Shown here in pieces: positions 47,534 through 59,825 of a stretch of 64,000 bases of DNA. A model generated the notes under the pieces. That model was not told the DNA's origin. It ran no database searches and saw nothing but the letters and a program-made list of their open reading frames with translations. The stretch covers positions 9,661,001 through 9,725,000 of the forward strand of contig NC_092563.1 of assembly GCF_037975245.1 (NCBI RefSeq), given 5' to 3'. Each line of letters begins with the position of its first letter. The first letter of the stretch is position 1. The position numbers were made by a program, and so were the translations under genes. This DNA comes from Apostichopus japonicus (lineage: Eukaryota; Echinodermata; Holothuroidea; Aspidochirotida; Stichopodidae).

Positions 47534-49085
47534 ATGGTTTCAAGGGTTCCCTGGTATTTTCATGGATTTAATGTTAATCTTGGTCCCGTGAAATATCTTG
47601 GTGTCACATTTACTACAAAGAATGAAGATTTCTTCTCGTTGAATTATCTTCCCAAATTATCCAGGCTCAAACAGTTACTTGGGATGTGGTCAAAACGTGA
47701 CTTAACACTAACTGGTAAATAACTGTAATTAAGAGTTTGGCCATTTCGCAACTTGTTTTTCTTTTTAGTGTTCTACCAAATCCTCCTCTTAGTTTCATTA
47801 AAGAGGTTCATATAATTTTGTATAATTTTATTTGAAACAATAAACCTTATAAGATTAAACGGAGCACCCTTATTAATAAGAAAGTTAATGGTGGCTTTGA
47901 TATGACAGATATTGAATCTTTCATTAAAAGTCTAAACTGTAGCTGGGTAAAACGGTATTTAGCCCCTCAGAGAGGAAACTGGAAAATATTGTTTGATTTG
48001 TACCTAAAACAGTTCGGTGGTGCTTTTCTTTTTAAATGTAATTTCAATAAGGAGGCAGTTTCTTGTATTTCTAATATTTTTTGCAGAGAAGTGTGTGAGG
48101 CTTGGGCTGAGTTTAATTTTTATCATCCAGACAGTAATTATGGTAATGAAATCATTTTAAACAACAGTCATATATTAGTTAACAATAAAGTAATTTTCCA
48201 GTATAATCTTTTAAATTACAGAACAATACATGTGAAAGATTTCATTAAAAATGATGGCTCGGTAATTCCATATAACACGTTTCAAGCGAAAATATATATT
48301 AGAAATGTTCCTTTTACTTCGTACTTTGGGATTATTCACGCCATTCCTAGTTATTGGAGGGGGTACCATGATTCTGTTTTGCTCCCAATGAGTGAAATAA
48401 CTTTAATATGTGCATGCGCACACATAAAATAACCAAAAATGTTTATAATAAGCTAATTACCGGTCTCTGCACGCCCCCGTCGTCTATTATGAAGGAGCAA
48501 GCTATGAATTTTCCAGTGAAAATAGTTTGGAATAAGATTTTTAGGCTGCCTTATACGGCTGTGAATGACCCCAAAGTTGCATATCTACAATTGCGTTTTC
48601 TACATCGTATTTTAGGCATAAATAGCTTGCTTTATAAAATGAAAATGGTTAATTCTCCACTTTGTTCATTTTGCAAGAATGCCGATGAAACACTAATACA
48701 TTTGTTTTATAATTGTAGTCACGTTGAGCGTTTCTGGGAGGCAGTGAATTCAAATTGCATTAAAATTAATTATACTTTTAATTTTACCAATATTTGTTTT
48801 GGTGATTTTGGTGATATGGATAATCCTGTGAACTTTTTAATTTTGCATGCTAAAAAGTATATTTATACTTGTAGGTTGAATAACCAAATCCCACATGTGC
48901 ACGAATTTTATTTTAAGTTTCGCTTTCAACTTGATCTTCACTATTTCATTTCTAAGCAAAACAACAATTTGTGTAACCTTAACGACTTCTATGATTTCTT
49001 TATGTAAGCTTCTTATGTAAGTCTTTTTGCTGATGCTGATGTATTATGTGTTACGGTATTGTAAATAAATACAGTGAAAAAAAAC
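47534..49085 (+). pseudogene. L1/Tx1-like LINE, ORF2 3' end
   Basis: Reads PVKYLGVTFTTKNEDFF and MWSKRDLTLTGK (thumb). A one-base deletion near 47718 is followed by ITVIKSLAISQLVFLFSVLP, an in-frame stop at a probable tryptophan, then GGFDMTDIESFIKSLNCSWV. After a further frame change near 48400 the C-terminal knuckle PLCSFCKNADETLIHLFYNC is followed by the FW motif and the C-terminus at 49007. The pattern C..C....ET..H.F..C......FW is typical of L1/Tx1 LINE C-termini. An A-rich tail ends at 49085. Young but inactive. Confidence 0.82.
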
Positions 49086-49614
49086 CCAGCTGCGAATATT
49101 TGTTTAAATTATACGTTTAATGAGGTGTTTATCGAAATCATCTTTGCACTGTAGATATGCAAATATGTATGCCAAACTAGGCTTTTGGCGTTTCATTCCC
49201 ATCACTTAAGCGAAATGACTATTTCGTATCTCTTCGGAGATCCAAAGATACTCAGGTCTATATTTTTTTTTTAATTCTTTCCCATTCAAATAGCGAAAAG
49301 TACCTGCAGTCACTGATTCAATTTGAATTAACATAACCTGTTATAATTGTTACAGTTTCTCCTTTAGTAAGTTCTTCGGTGTTGTGCGCAACTGAAATTG
49401 AATGACAACGGAGTTCATTCATTTGGTTGATCACATTTTCATTTGTACAGAAAAGTGGTAATTTTTAAAATATATACCATATTGCTAGGCGTGTATCTGT
49501 GGATAATCTTGTTAGACATTTGCCATCTAACGAAATTGCAAAATTACGAATTCTCTCTCTCTGTTACATATATCGCTATGAAGGTGATATTTTTTAATGT
49601 TAAAGAGGAACCAT

Positions 49615-49692
<78 letters not shown>

Positions 49693-49695
49693 CAC

Positions 49696-49728
<33 letters not shown>

Positions 49729-51178
49729 ATTATATATTTATATATATATATATATATTCTCTCTTTACCCCTCACAACACAGCATACCCTCTACTTTATC
49801 TAAACTGGAGATCTCTTCCCAGTAGTTGCCGTAATTCTTTATGTTCCTCCCAGAAAACCTTCAAACACTATTTGACTTATAAAAAATAATTTGCTGGCTT
49901 TTTTTATATTTCTCTATATATTGTTATTTTTTCATATGTTTATATTGTTTCCTTTGTTTGTTTATCCCACTTATGTAATGGTGGACTTATGGTTATAAAC
50001 TCACCTGAAATTCCCTTTATGACCTCCATATTAATATGCACAATGATGTACAATTTGAAATGTTTATGTTGTTATAAATCTGTTAGTCACTCAAACTCAA
50101 AAATACCCATTACTTGATCTTTTGGAAACGACGAATGGGCCTTGGCATAGATAAACTGAATAAATTCAAATATATGAAAACGATGAATCAAATTAGGATA
50201 TTAATCCGAGACAAAGGTTAACAATTGAATATAATGGTTTTCCTTTATTCTGTCTTGGGTTTCTTCTGAAGGGCAACGTAATGGTCGTAGGATAAACTTA
50301 AAAACCCGACCACTTATATGAATGACCAACCCCAACTGGAATGATGTTAAAATATAAATTAAACTATGGTACCACAGTTAGTTTGAAATTCTATCAGTAA
50401 TATCGGTTACACAACCCCTTTAAACCCTTTTGAAACCTCGCAGGTCTCGCTTCGTTAGAGCCCTTAAGGCTAAGCTAAAACTTAATTTAAACTAAACTCG
50501 CCAAATGAGAAATAAAGTCAATGGATGGCTGGTGAGAATATTAGAAATACTAGGTGCTGAGGTGGAACGAAGAGGAGAAAAACGCCATAGTAGGTTGATG
50601 AAAAGAATGTGTTCTTATACATCTTTGGTTAGTACTAGTTGTTAGGACAGGATATATTTGTGTATTATGATTGTATCAAATAATATCAAGCTACCAGTAC
50701 TCTTCGAGATCCAAGTTTAAGAGGTTTGATTATAAAGTTTCATGGTTTGGTGTCATTTCCATCGCATACGGTACTAAATGGGATTTTTGTTCATAGACAT
50801 TCATACCGTACAACAAATAATACCTCTGGAAAACACTAAAGGCTGTGTTGAGGTATGTGGTATGCTTTTATAACGATTAGCAGCAGCCATTGCAAACGAT
50901 CCAGTGACATTTCACACAAGTCAGATATGTAAAATATGCAAAGTTGTGGTATGTGTGTCGACAAAGTGTTATGTTGTCTGTTGAAAGCCTGCGGCAGACT
51001 CCAGATTTTAACGTGCTGTTACAGTTACAATTATTTTAAAAGGGACACATATTCCTGAAATACAGCTGAAAATTTAATCTCAGCATGATGGAAGTATCGT
51101 TGAGTAAATGCAACCTATTTTGGTTGCCTAATCCTTCCTTACTCCGGAAAACTATCACAGTCGATGGTCTGTCAGGAT
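49086..51178. other. Intergenic, no gene recognised
   Basis: AT-rich. Apart from the long (TA)n tract nothing is supported. Near 50490 a 'TTTAAACTAAACT' stretch may be a LINE tail. Confidence 0.45.
49619..49757. repeat. Long (TA)n microsatellite
   Basis: About 140 bp of interrupted TA repeats. Open frames on both strands (Tyr-Ile repeats) are artefacts of it. Confidence 0.95.
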
Positions 51179-51542
51179 CAAGGGCGTAGGAACCGAGGGG
51201 GCTGGGGGCGCCAGCCCCCCCCCTTCCAGTGAAAAATATGGGAGCAGAAGTATCATTCCGCCCCCCCCCCCCTGCTCCGCAAGTCAGAAAACCCCTTTTT
51301 CATTTCCAATTGATAAAAAAATCTCATTTGGAGCACCAAATTGCATCTAAGGCCAGGTGAAAATGCAAAATTATTTACAAAATGGAGTGGGTGTTGAAGT
51401 GTGCTATATTACACCAAATTGCATCTGAGGCCACCTGGAAATGCAAAAATATTCCAAACCAAACCCAAACTCCTTAGACCCCTCCCACAGGCCGGCCATC
51501 AGTCTTCAGCCCCCCACACAAAAGTACCTTCCTACGCCACTG
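51179..51542. mobile_element. 364-bp hAT-type MITE with 8-bp TSD
   Basis: Termini CAAGGGCGTAGGAA and the complement of CAGTGGCGTAGGAA. GTCAGGAT flanks both sides (51171-51178, 51543-51550). The interior has long C and G runs and two similar blocks containing ACCAAATTGCATCT. Termini and duplication are diagnostic for hAT. Confidence 0.85.
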
Positions 51543-52082
51543 GTCAGGATGTTCTTTAAAATCTTGACTTTCCTATCATCATCCTCTTGTTGACTCATCA
51601 AAAGTCATGCATTTGCCATGTTTTCGTCATGTTCTCTGTAGGCAGAATTATAGTATAATACAACTTGTTTGAGAGAAGATTAGTTTCTCAGTAGGTAAAA
51701 GAAGTTTGACATGATTCATGAAACAAAATTTTCGCAACACTCAAACTGATGTTGCCAGATGCATTCATGACAGTTTATAAATTGAATAAATCCACATCTG
51801 CTTAGGCTATATGTGTAACTGTTAATGTTCTCGTTTTTAGAATTTCATGAACTTTTTGTAAAAAATTTTTTTTTAATTTAATGAAGAAATTAATTACATG
51901 TTATAGAGAAATGGGGATGGGGTTTACATTTAAATTTCCAGAAATGTCCAGTAATTCTGTTAACATCAACCGTAATATCCCTTTCAATCATTGTGTTGTG
52001 GCATCAATTCAGAACAAACTAAGAATGTGTTGGTGTATCTCTGCCATACACAGATTTATAGAATATTCAAATTTAAAGTTTA

Positions 52083-52920
52083 AAAACGGTGTCGCGCGTA
52101 TCTTTCAGACAGACCTCAAAATGTCCGTATCGGTAATGGGTCCTCAAAACCGGTGACTAAATTGTTGTTCCTCGGGGATCTGTACTTGGCCCTCACTTGT
52201 TCCCGGTGAACACGTGTCCTCTTCGTGACATAATTCTAAGTATAATTTAAACTATCATGCAAATACACTAAAGAAGCATCTACTAAAGAGATTCGTGATT
52301 GGGTGAAGGGCAATTTGTTGAAACTTAATGATGCAACAACTGAATTTCTTGGATCACGTCACCAACTATCAAAAATAACCATACCATTCATAAAAATCGG
52401 AAATTCAGAAATAGCACGTGTGCCATGAGCAGGGTGAGGTACGATTCATCAATGACATTAAAGCCAAATGTCTCTACTTCGTACTTCCGTTCACAACATA
52501 ATAGAAATATTGCCAAATCAGAAAATTTTTAAGCAAAAGGGCCACTGAATATATTATCCACGCCTTTTGTCAAATACCGTCTTGACAATGGAAATGCCCT
52601 TTTGTTTGGCTAACCAAAAACGCAACTGTCTCGTCTTCAGTATGTTCAAATGATAAATTACTTCTCAGGGAATCTAAATTCAACCATTTTAGGAGGGGGG
52701 AGTGTAGATCTTTGCAGTTGTGGAATATGTTGCCACTTCAAAATCAAGACGGCTAAGAGTATCTCCCCCTTTAAAAGGAAGCTTAAAACTCACCTAATGC
52801 GACTAGCTTTCACGGACACTTTACATTAAGGTTGTAGGATTTCATTCGTCTTGCGCCTTGAGCGCCCTTTTCTTGGTGGATACTTGCGCAGTATAAGTCT
52901 TTGTTGTTATTATTATAATG
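52083..52920 (+). pseudogene. CR1/L2-like LINE reverse transcriptase, degraded
   Basis: Across several frames: VPRGSVLGPHLFPVNTCPLR and DII, YNLNYHA (the YADDT box lost), IRDWVKGNLLKLNDATTEFL, IPFIKIGNSEI, RLDNGNALLFG, then the LWN.LPLQ and FK..LKTHLM-like end near 52720-52800. A (GTT)n/(ATT)n tail follows at 52900. Motif order equals the palm-to-C-terminus of CR1/L2-group LINEs. Many shifts, so old. Confidence 0.75.
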
Positions 52921-53679
52921 GTTAGGTTTGCGTCTTCTTTAATATATATGTGTACACAATACGGAAATTAGAAAACTAAAGTAAAGTCAACTAAATTCAA
53001 CTAAATATGTTTGTATGGGTGTATGCATGCGTATGAATTTTAATCCATTGTTTCATAAATTATGAAAGCTCAACCAAACTATTCTTTTAACGTCATTCTC
53101 AAATTAGACATCCTTTGATGACATCCAACCCTTTTAAAATCGTATATTTTCTTTTTTTCATAAAATTTTGTGTTTTAACTGAAGAACTGGCTTAACGGTC
53201 TCTGTGTGAGACTATAAGTAGTCTGGTCTCTTTAATATCTTGAGTTGTTGAAATGGTAATTTCGCGATTATTAAAAGTGGTACAGAAATAGAACTGTTTT
53301 CAAAATATCAAATCTAATTCTGTGCCTTAAAAAAATCATCCTTTATATCACTGGATCGTGCTTAAAATCGGTAATATATGTGCTATTAGGATTACAGTAT
53401 AAGATTTGAGGATATGTGTAATTCCAACAATACACATATACTCAGTTCTTACTGTAAAGCTAATAGCACATGCTACCGATTTATTATAATTGTCAGCACA
53501 ACCTAGTATTTACTGTGGTACAAAACTTTAAGATTCACAGTAGTAACTGTAATCTCTGTGTGAATCGGCTGTTTAAATTGTTAACACTCGTTCATAAAAG
53601 GGTCATTCTGGTGTCACATTTTCGTTTCGATTATTTGTTTTTCTACAACATTAAATAATACCAGTGCACATAGTACAAA

Positions 53680-53830
53680 GAATGTGAACAGCAATGAAGT
53701 AGAGAGAAAGTCAAACTAAATGAAAATCCAAGGGGCCTCTCGATCTAACACGGATAGGGTCTCAAATATGCTACTGTAAGGCTTCCTGATCCTTGGGTCT
53801 CTAAACTAAACTAAACTCCTCCTTAAAAAC
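53680..53830 (+). repeat. LINE 3' tail fragment
   Basis: GGGTCTCAAA...GGCTTCCTGATCCTTGGGTC followed by (CTAAA)-type repeats, similar in style to the tail at 6770-6865. Confidence 0.4.
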
Positions 53831-54520
53831 TATGAAAAAGAGTCAAATCAGAAATGAACAGAGGATTTGAAAGGAAAGGAAACAAAGCAAAAAAAAACAC
53901 TTATTTTGAATGTTCCAAATGATTACGTTTAAACAGGTAGCAATTGTTAATCACGAAAGATACCATTTTTTTTTATTTTATTTTCATTAATTATTTAATC
54001 ATGAATGCACTTGGCAATAAATGAGAGAAAAAGTGGCATGGCTGTAAGAAAATTTAGCTGAAAGTTCATGCTCCTTAGTTTTCTTAACATTACATGGAGT
54101 TTAAGTATACATACCGTGAATACATGCTTATTTGGGACTTTAAGATCTATGTTTTTTTTTAAGTAGCCTTAATGAATCTAAAAATCTACGTTGGATCCTA
54201 TAGTTTGACAGTTTATGATGCCTCTAAGAGAATTTTTAGAGAATGCAATATTAAGACTTTTGAAGTTTAAGTTTGGTTAATAGAGTTCAAAAAGAAATAA
54301 AAGGAAAGACATTTTGCTACCCTAGATATTCATCGATGCTTTCCAATCTTCATGATAATCTCTGTTCTCTACTGACCAACCTTATCAATGACTCTATCTT
54401 TGTATTCCCTATGGCCATCCAATGTGCGCAGGATACACAAACCTAATTAGAAATATTTTAATATTATGGTTAAATTCTTTGCTTGAAGACGGACACACAT
54501 TCCTGCTCATTTTGGTTGTA
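53831..54520. other. Upstream region of the second CAP locus
   Basis: AT-rich, no gene recognised. Leads into the TATA box of first exon A. Confidence 0.45.
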
Positions 54521-54527
54521 TATAAAA
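54521..54527 (+). promoter_or_regulatory. TATA box of CAP first exon A
   Basis: TATAAAA, 86 bases upstream of the ATG at 54607. Confidence 0.5.
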
Positions 54528-54606
54528 CTTACATCCTGAAATAAACGAATCTCATTCCTTTTCGAGAATATCCTTTCACGGACACTCAACAGCTTGCAAA
54601 GTAACC

Positions 54607-54930
54607 ATGGCTAGAATGCAGGGGTTAATGAGGAAGGCAGCAGGTGTTTTTGTCATGTTGTATGTGACACACGTGACAGTACATTCTGATAATGTCTCGA
54701 TCAATACTGAAGGCGATGTCTCGACTTCTAACAGAGAAGAAGTTAGGAAAAGGAGGATGGAGGAGGAAGCCGCAGATGATTTCATTCCTAAAATGTTTCC
54801 CAGGGGTAAGACCACCACCACTACAGGGGACTGGGGTGGCAGTAGCTACACCACCAGGGAACAAAAACAGCTTCTTGACAGCCATAACCAACATCGTTTG
54901 GAAGTCGAGTCCGGCGATATGAACGAACTA
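54607..54930 (+). CDS. CAP locus 2, first exon A
   Basis: 108 codons: signal peptide (about MARMQGLMRKAAGVFVMLYV through HVTVHS), an acidic Ser/Thr/Glu-rich propeptide with a furin-like RKRR site, a GGSSYT linker, then the CAP start REQKQLLDSHNQHRLEVESG ending DMNEL. Donor GTAAGT at 54931, phase 0. No matching exon 2 is found before the next first exon. Domain role as for CAP gene 1; the propeptide suggests secretion as a precursor. Confidence 0.8.
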
Positions 54931-56693
54931 GTAAGTATACTTGAAAGGCCCAGTTTCATTTTGTTGAAATTTTGTAGCTATACATTATGTATCATTTAAT
55001 GTATACAGACTTGCCCCCCCCCCCCCAAAAAAAATATTTGATATGACCTCTTCATTCCATATAGATTGAGGGATATCCTTCAAAGATTCAACAACAAGTC
55101 TGTTTACTTACTTTCCATACAGTTATTAAGTAACATAATATCTATGATAATACGTAAGAAGATATTCTGAGATATACCTGATATTAGTCCTTTTTACTGT
55201 TAAGTTTTAATTAATATCTTTCAAGAAAAACGGAGATGATTAAAATTGTAAAGCATTCGAAAGAACAGTGTGTTATATTTACAGGCACTATCAATCAACA
55301 CGATTACATGACATGCATACCGTAATGTCATTAAATGTTTCCAGTTTCCGATTTCCATTTTAGACAATCGCTAAATGCAATCGCGTATACTGAATATTTC
55401 GATTTCACACAGAAGTTGAATCCGTTTCACGCGAGTTTATTCTCAAAAGTACAGTTACACAATCATTTCACAAATACATTTCCAAAAGAAATCTGAGACG
55501 TTAAGAACGCCAGAAACAGTTTAAAACGTGATATACTATGGCCAGTAGCCGGGAAGTAGGCCATTTAATGAGGCGCACAATACTCTTCTCCTGTAATTTA
55601 TGAAGATTATATGCCTGGATATCCACCTACTACTCCCCCCCCCCTCCACCCCACCCTTGTATGTGGTCGGACCTAGATAAGGGTCTGATCGTATAACGTT
55701 TTTCCACATGACTCAATCCCTTGAGTTCCATTGTTTCATACAAACAACAAGTATTACGTGTACTTTGTCAAATAATCGTATTTACATATCTGAACTTGAA
55801 AGTGCAATAGCCATTAAGGGTCTCCGCTCTTGTTAATTATACCCATTAAGATCTGTTTCCAAACTTTAATACCAAACGTTGTAACTTTAGGATTCTGCGC
55901 AACATTTGCTGGCGCCACTCGCTATGTGAATGTTAACACATATAAACACAAAGCAAAACAATTTGTCCAAATCGCCCCCCCCCCCCCTCCTTTATTGTAA
56001 CATCGTTCTGATAATTTTAGAAATTCAGTTTGCAATTTATAGGGCAAATTTTACATCCGACTTTTCTTTGAATAATGTTTGTATCATGTAACAAATGTAT
56101 GAAGGACGACTTCTCCGCATGCTCTAGTAATTAAACGAAACCAACTTGAATAACATTATCATTACATTGTACTTTTCTAAAGTGAAGGTCTCCTTCTCTG
56201 GCAATTTTAAAACAAACTATTTTAACTTACTTTCGAAAAGGTTATATCTTCTATATGAAATGACTTTTTCTCATTTTTTATGAATTTTAGTTCCAGTTCA
56301 TGTGTGGAAATGTTTTGCTTATATTCATATCATTTACGGTTTTAGTGTAAACTGTGAATTATCCGTTTACGTCGCTAAAGTGTATTCCGTTTACGTCGTT
56401 ATATGTGCCCCATTGTTGCATTCCATTGTCGCACTTGATCTTTTATATACATCTCAATAAATATGACATGATATTAGACAACGATATGAATCATCACAAT
56501 TAGATGGCCTTTAACGATCCCCACCCAGGTCGTTATGTCGATGACAGAGAAAGAATGCAAAAAGATAAAAATTCAGAGTGCATAAATCCATCAACATGAA
56601 GGGCTACGTTAGCTAGAACGTGTAATTTCCTTGTGTAATTGCTTCGTGGGTAAACAATAAGTTGACAAAGACGTTTTTACTAAGATAAAAGAG
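54931..56693 (+). other. Intron/spacer between first exons A and B
   Basis: AT-rich with C runs near 55015, 55636 and 55978. I searched by eye for a CAP exon 2 (QEWSNGC, GQNLF, GHYTQ) and found none. Confidence 0.5.
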
Positions 56694-56700
56694 CGAGTCC
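56694..56700 (+). promoter_or_regulatory. TATA-like box of CAP first exon B
   Basis: GATAAAA, 107 bases upstream of the ATG at 56801. Confidence 0.35.
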
Positions 56701-56800
56701 AAACCAACTTTTCGGTAGAAGGCAGCTTTACTTTGCAGAAAAACGATTCACATTCGGGAAGATCTGGAACTCACTGAAAGGCCAACACGTCTACTTCAAG

Positions 56801-57109
56801 ATGGCTATCTTGACGTTATTATTCTTGGTCTTATCTGTGCTAAACGTTGCTTGTTCCGAAGAGGAAAATGTTTCAATAATAACATCAGACGAAGTACCAT
56901 CTACGACACCAGGGGAAATGAAGCGGTTTGTAGACGAAGATGATCTGGAGGATGATGACAACTTGCTAAGGTTCGCGAGGGCTAAGACAGGACCAAAGAG
57001 TAAATGGGGTGGCTCAGATTACAAAAAGAAGCAACAGAAAGAGATTCTAAATGCGCACAATACTTACAGATTAGAAGTTACACCAGCTTCAAGCAACATG
57101 AACGAAATG
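56801..57109 (+). CDS. CAP locus 2, first exon B
   Basis: 103 codons: signal peptide MAILTLLFLVLSVLNVACS, an acidic propeptide (VDEDDLEDDDN), a basic stretch, WGGSDYKKK, then the CAP start KEILNAHNTYRLEVTPASSN ending MNEM. Donor GTGAGA at 57110, phase 0. Same architecture as first exons A and C with clearly different sequence, so this is not a recent duplicate. Confidence 0.8.
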
Positions 57110-59410
57110 GTGAGATCCTTTCACTTTTCCTGTTAATCTCAGTTACATAAGTTTGCTGGAAATAAATCCCTTAATTACTTATTGATACTTTATTCACCTT
57201 GTTCAAAAGTAATCGCATTCTCTTATATTTTGTTCAATTGTTTACTGTTTACTTTTGTTCGTAATCAAACAGTAACTATCGTCAACTTGACAATTTTCTG
57301 TAAACTTTCAGGTGTAAATAAATAAATCATGATTTTATAGCTGTGTTTTAATCTTGTATCTCATTTCAATTTTTGTAACAATTTGGCATGAGCTTTTGTT
57401 TTTCTTTTTTAAGTGACGTAATGTTTCGATGTTTGCATACATTACAGTTACAACGCATTGTTACTAAGAGGTGTCATTTATGATTACTTCTAGATTGTTG
57501 CAGTTTTCAATCACAGTTATAAATTTCAAAACATTTAATCAAACAATTTCTATCGTCAATTTGACATTCCTCTTTAAACTTTCATGTCTAAATAGATGAT
57601 GAATTATTATCAATTAAGTAGGTCAAAGTAGCACATGATCGATTTTCAGATAATGTATTCCATAGTTTGGAGAATTAACTTCAAATAACTTAAAGTTGAA
57701 CATTTATAGTTTATGTATATTTTTAACTTCCTTTATGTATTCATACACGTGGATCACTGCGTGACTCTTACGTCACATGTAACTGTGTGTTCAGTATGAT
57801 CAAGTAATAACATTGCATGACAGGATGTGTATATGCTATTGTGAAATATAGGAGTCTCTGGTAATCAACATGGTACCTATAGGAAAATAATTCTTAAGAG
57901 ACCAACGTATCAAAAAGCATCAGCACAATTTCTGTACACTTTATCAAGAATTAATTTTATTTTGGTAAATGGGTTTTATCAAGTGATATTGATAGATGGA
58001 CCTATAGTTATCATTCTATGACAGTGTTTTTGGGCAGAAACAGGGAATCATCAAACTTCGATCGATGATTGCTTTTGTATATCATCTGCGTGTTATATGG
58101 TAATATATGTAACATTGTAACTAGAACTTATGTTGGCGTTACTGTAGATTATAAACAATCTATTAATACAAATGAAAACAGGTCAAATTGTTAGCCACAA
58201 AAATGAAAAGATTGCAATCCTTGTTGAAATGGGAACTATATATTAATCCCCAATACTCTAAAGTAGCACTATATTGTGCTGAGATGATTCAAAACAAAAT
58301 TACCAATTTGAGATAAAAAAGAGAACAAAGAAGACTACAACTTCTTATATAAACAAAAAGATTAATAAATACAGACAAGTCAGTTTTGTCATGTAAGTTT
58401 CAACTGAAACTGAAACTTCTAATTTTACATTCATATGTGTGATGATTTTCAAGATTATGAAAATCACCCAAGGATTGATGTCATGTGAGACATATTCACA
58501 TACATAGTATATATTATATTAACATAACATACAGAGAGTTCATGTTTATACGTTAATCATTTAACAAGAAAAAGATATTACTTGATATCAAATGTATCAT
58601 TAATGAAACTATTTTATACTTCTAATGTTTTATATCATAATTTGTTAGTTTTAAAGATAAAAACAACTTCCGTTTCAGTTTAAAATGTACATATAAGCAA
58701 GGAAATGTGAAATGGGATTATTTTGTATCTTGTTTTGATAACGTATACGTCATGGAATTATGCTTTCAATGAGATGACTGAATTCTCAAAATTTCTAACC
58801 TAAGCAAATCATTCAAAGAAAAGTGGGAAATGTTAAGCAAAAGTTTTCGAAACAGTGACCTAAAAAGATACAAGTCCCGCATTAAATAAGATACGAATAA
58901 CCAACAACATTGATACGCACACTTCCAGTGACGTCAGCAATATGGTATTCCATTTCGTTGAAATACTTCGTACATGATTCATGATTAAGGCGCATGTGTG
59001 CAGTGAGTATAAATCGACACCCTTGGTATTGTATGCCACCATATATTGTCAATGTTTTTCTTCTGAACAAAATGTTAATTCACTCCCATTGGCATGGAGT
59101 CATGACACATATGACGTCAAGATGTGCAAAAGTGTGACTCGTTTTGTTTAGAATGACATGGCGTAGGAGGGAGCGTACTTTCATTGATGTCTGTACATTT
59201 ATGTGTCTGATTCCATCAAATATTATTGAAAAAATGTCGATTTCCGTTACTTTCAAGTAAACTCCTATTTCTTTGTAACTATCATAAGAACTCGAAGGAA
59301 CCAATCATCTCTTTCGTTCCTTAACCATCCTCTTGTAACATTTCGTGACATGCTCGATCGTGCTCTCTGATTGGAGGAAGCAAATACGGTCGTTACACAT
59401 CATTGACTAC
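57110..59410 (+). other. Intron/spacer between first exons B and C
   Basis: AT-rich; no CAP exon 2, transposon or RNA gene recognised. Confidence 0.5.
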
Positions 59411-59416
59411 TCGCGA

Positions 59417-59457
59417 CTTTAAAACGAAACATGATGAAGATAAGAAACTCATAAATA
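59417..59457 (+). promoter_or_regulatory. TATA-like boxes of CAP first exon C
   Basis: TTTAAAA near 59418 and ATAAATA at 59451, 120 and 87 bases upstream of the ATG at 59538. Confidence 0.35.
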
Positions 59458-59537
59458 AGAGGAAGTGAACAATCTCTTCACTTCAAGCCAGGGGCACTTT
59501 GCAGAGGTATACCAAACTTGAGAGAATAGAGTTCATC

Positions 59538-59825
59538 ATGAAGATAGTAATAGCCTTTCTGCTTGCAGTCGGCTTTCTTCAAAGTTTTGCCGAAGAGAAA
59601 CCTGTGTCCATTTCTTCACCGGGAGAGGCATTAACGACTACTGCAGAAGAGATTGCAAAGAGAAGTTTCATGCGTGATGAAGATGCGTTCGAAGAGCGGT
59701 TTAGACGAGCGGCTTCTAAGTTTGGTGGAGGAGAATATTCCACTAAACAGCAGAAGCAACTTCTAGCGGCCCATAACGAGCACAGGTTATCGGTAGAACC
59801 TTCTTCTGGCAATATGAACGAATTG
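59538..59825 (+). CDS. CAP locus 2, first exon C
   Basis: 96 codons: signal peptide MKIVIAFLLAVGFLQSFA, an acidic propeptide with dibasic sites (AKR, RFRR), FGGGEYSTKQQKQL, then the CAP start LAAHNEHRLSVEPSSGNMNE ending L. Donor GTGAGT at 59826, phase 0. The ATG at 59538 is chosen because the hydrophobic signal begins there; an upstream in-frame TTG is rejected. It is the first exon nearest to exon 2. Confidence 0.82.

Noticed and set aside
49443-49889. 148-codon frame with Tyr-Ile repeats
   Set aside because: It is the translation of a long (TA)n microsatellite.
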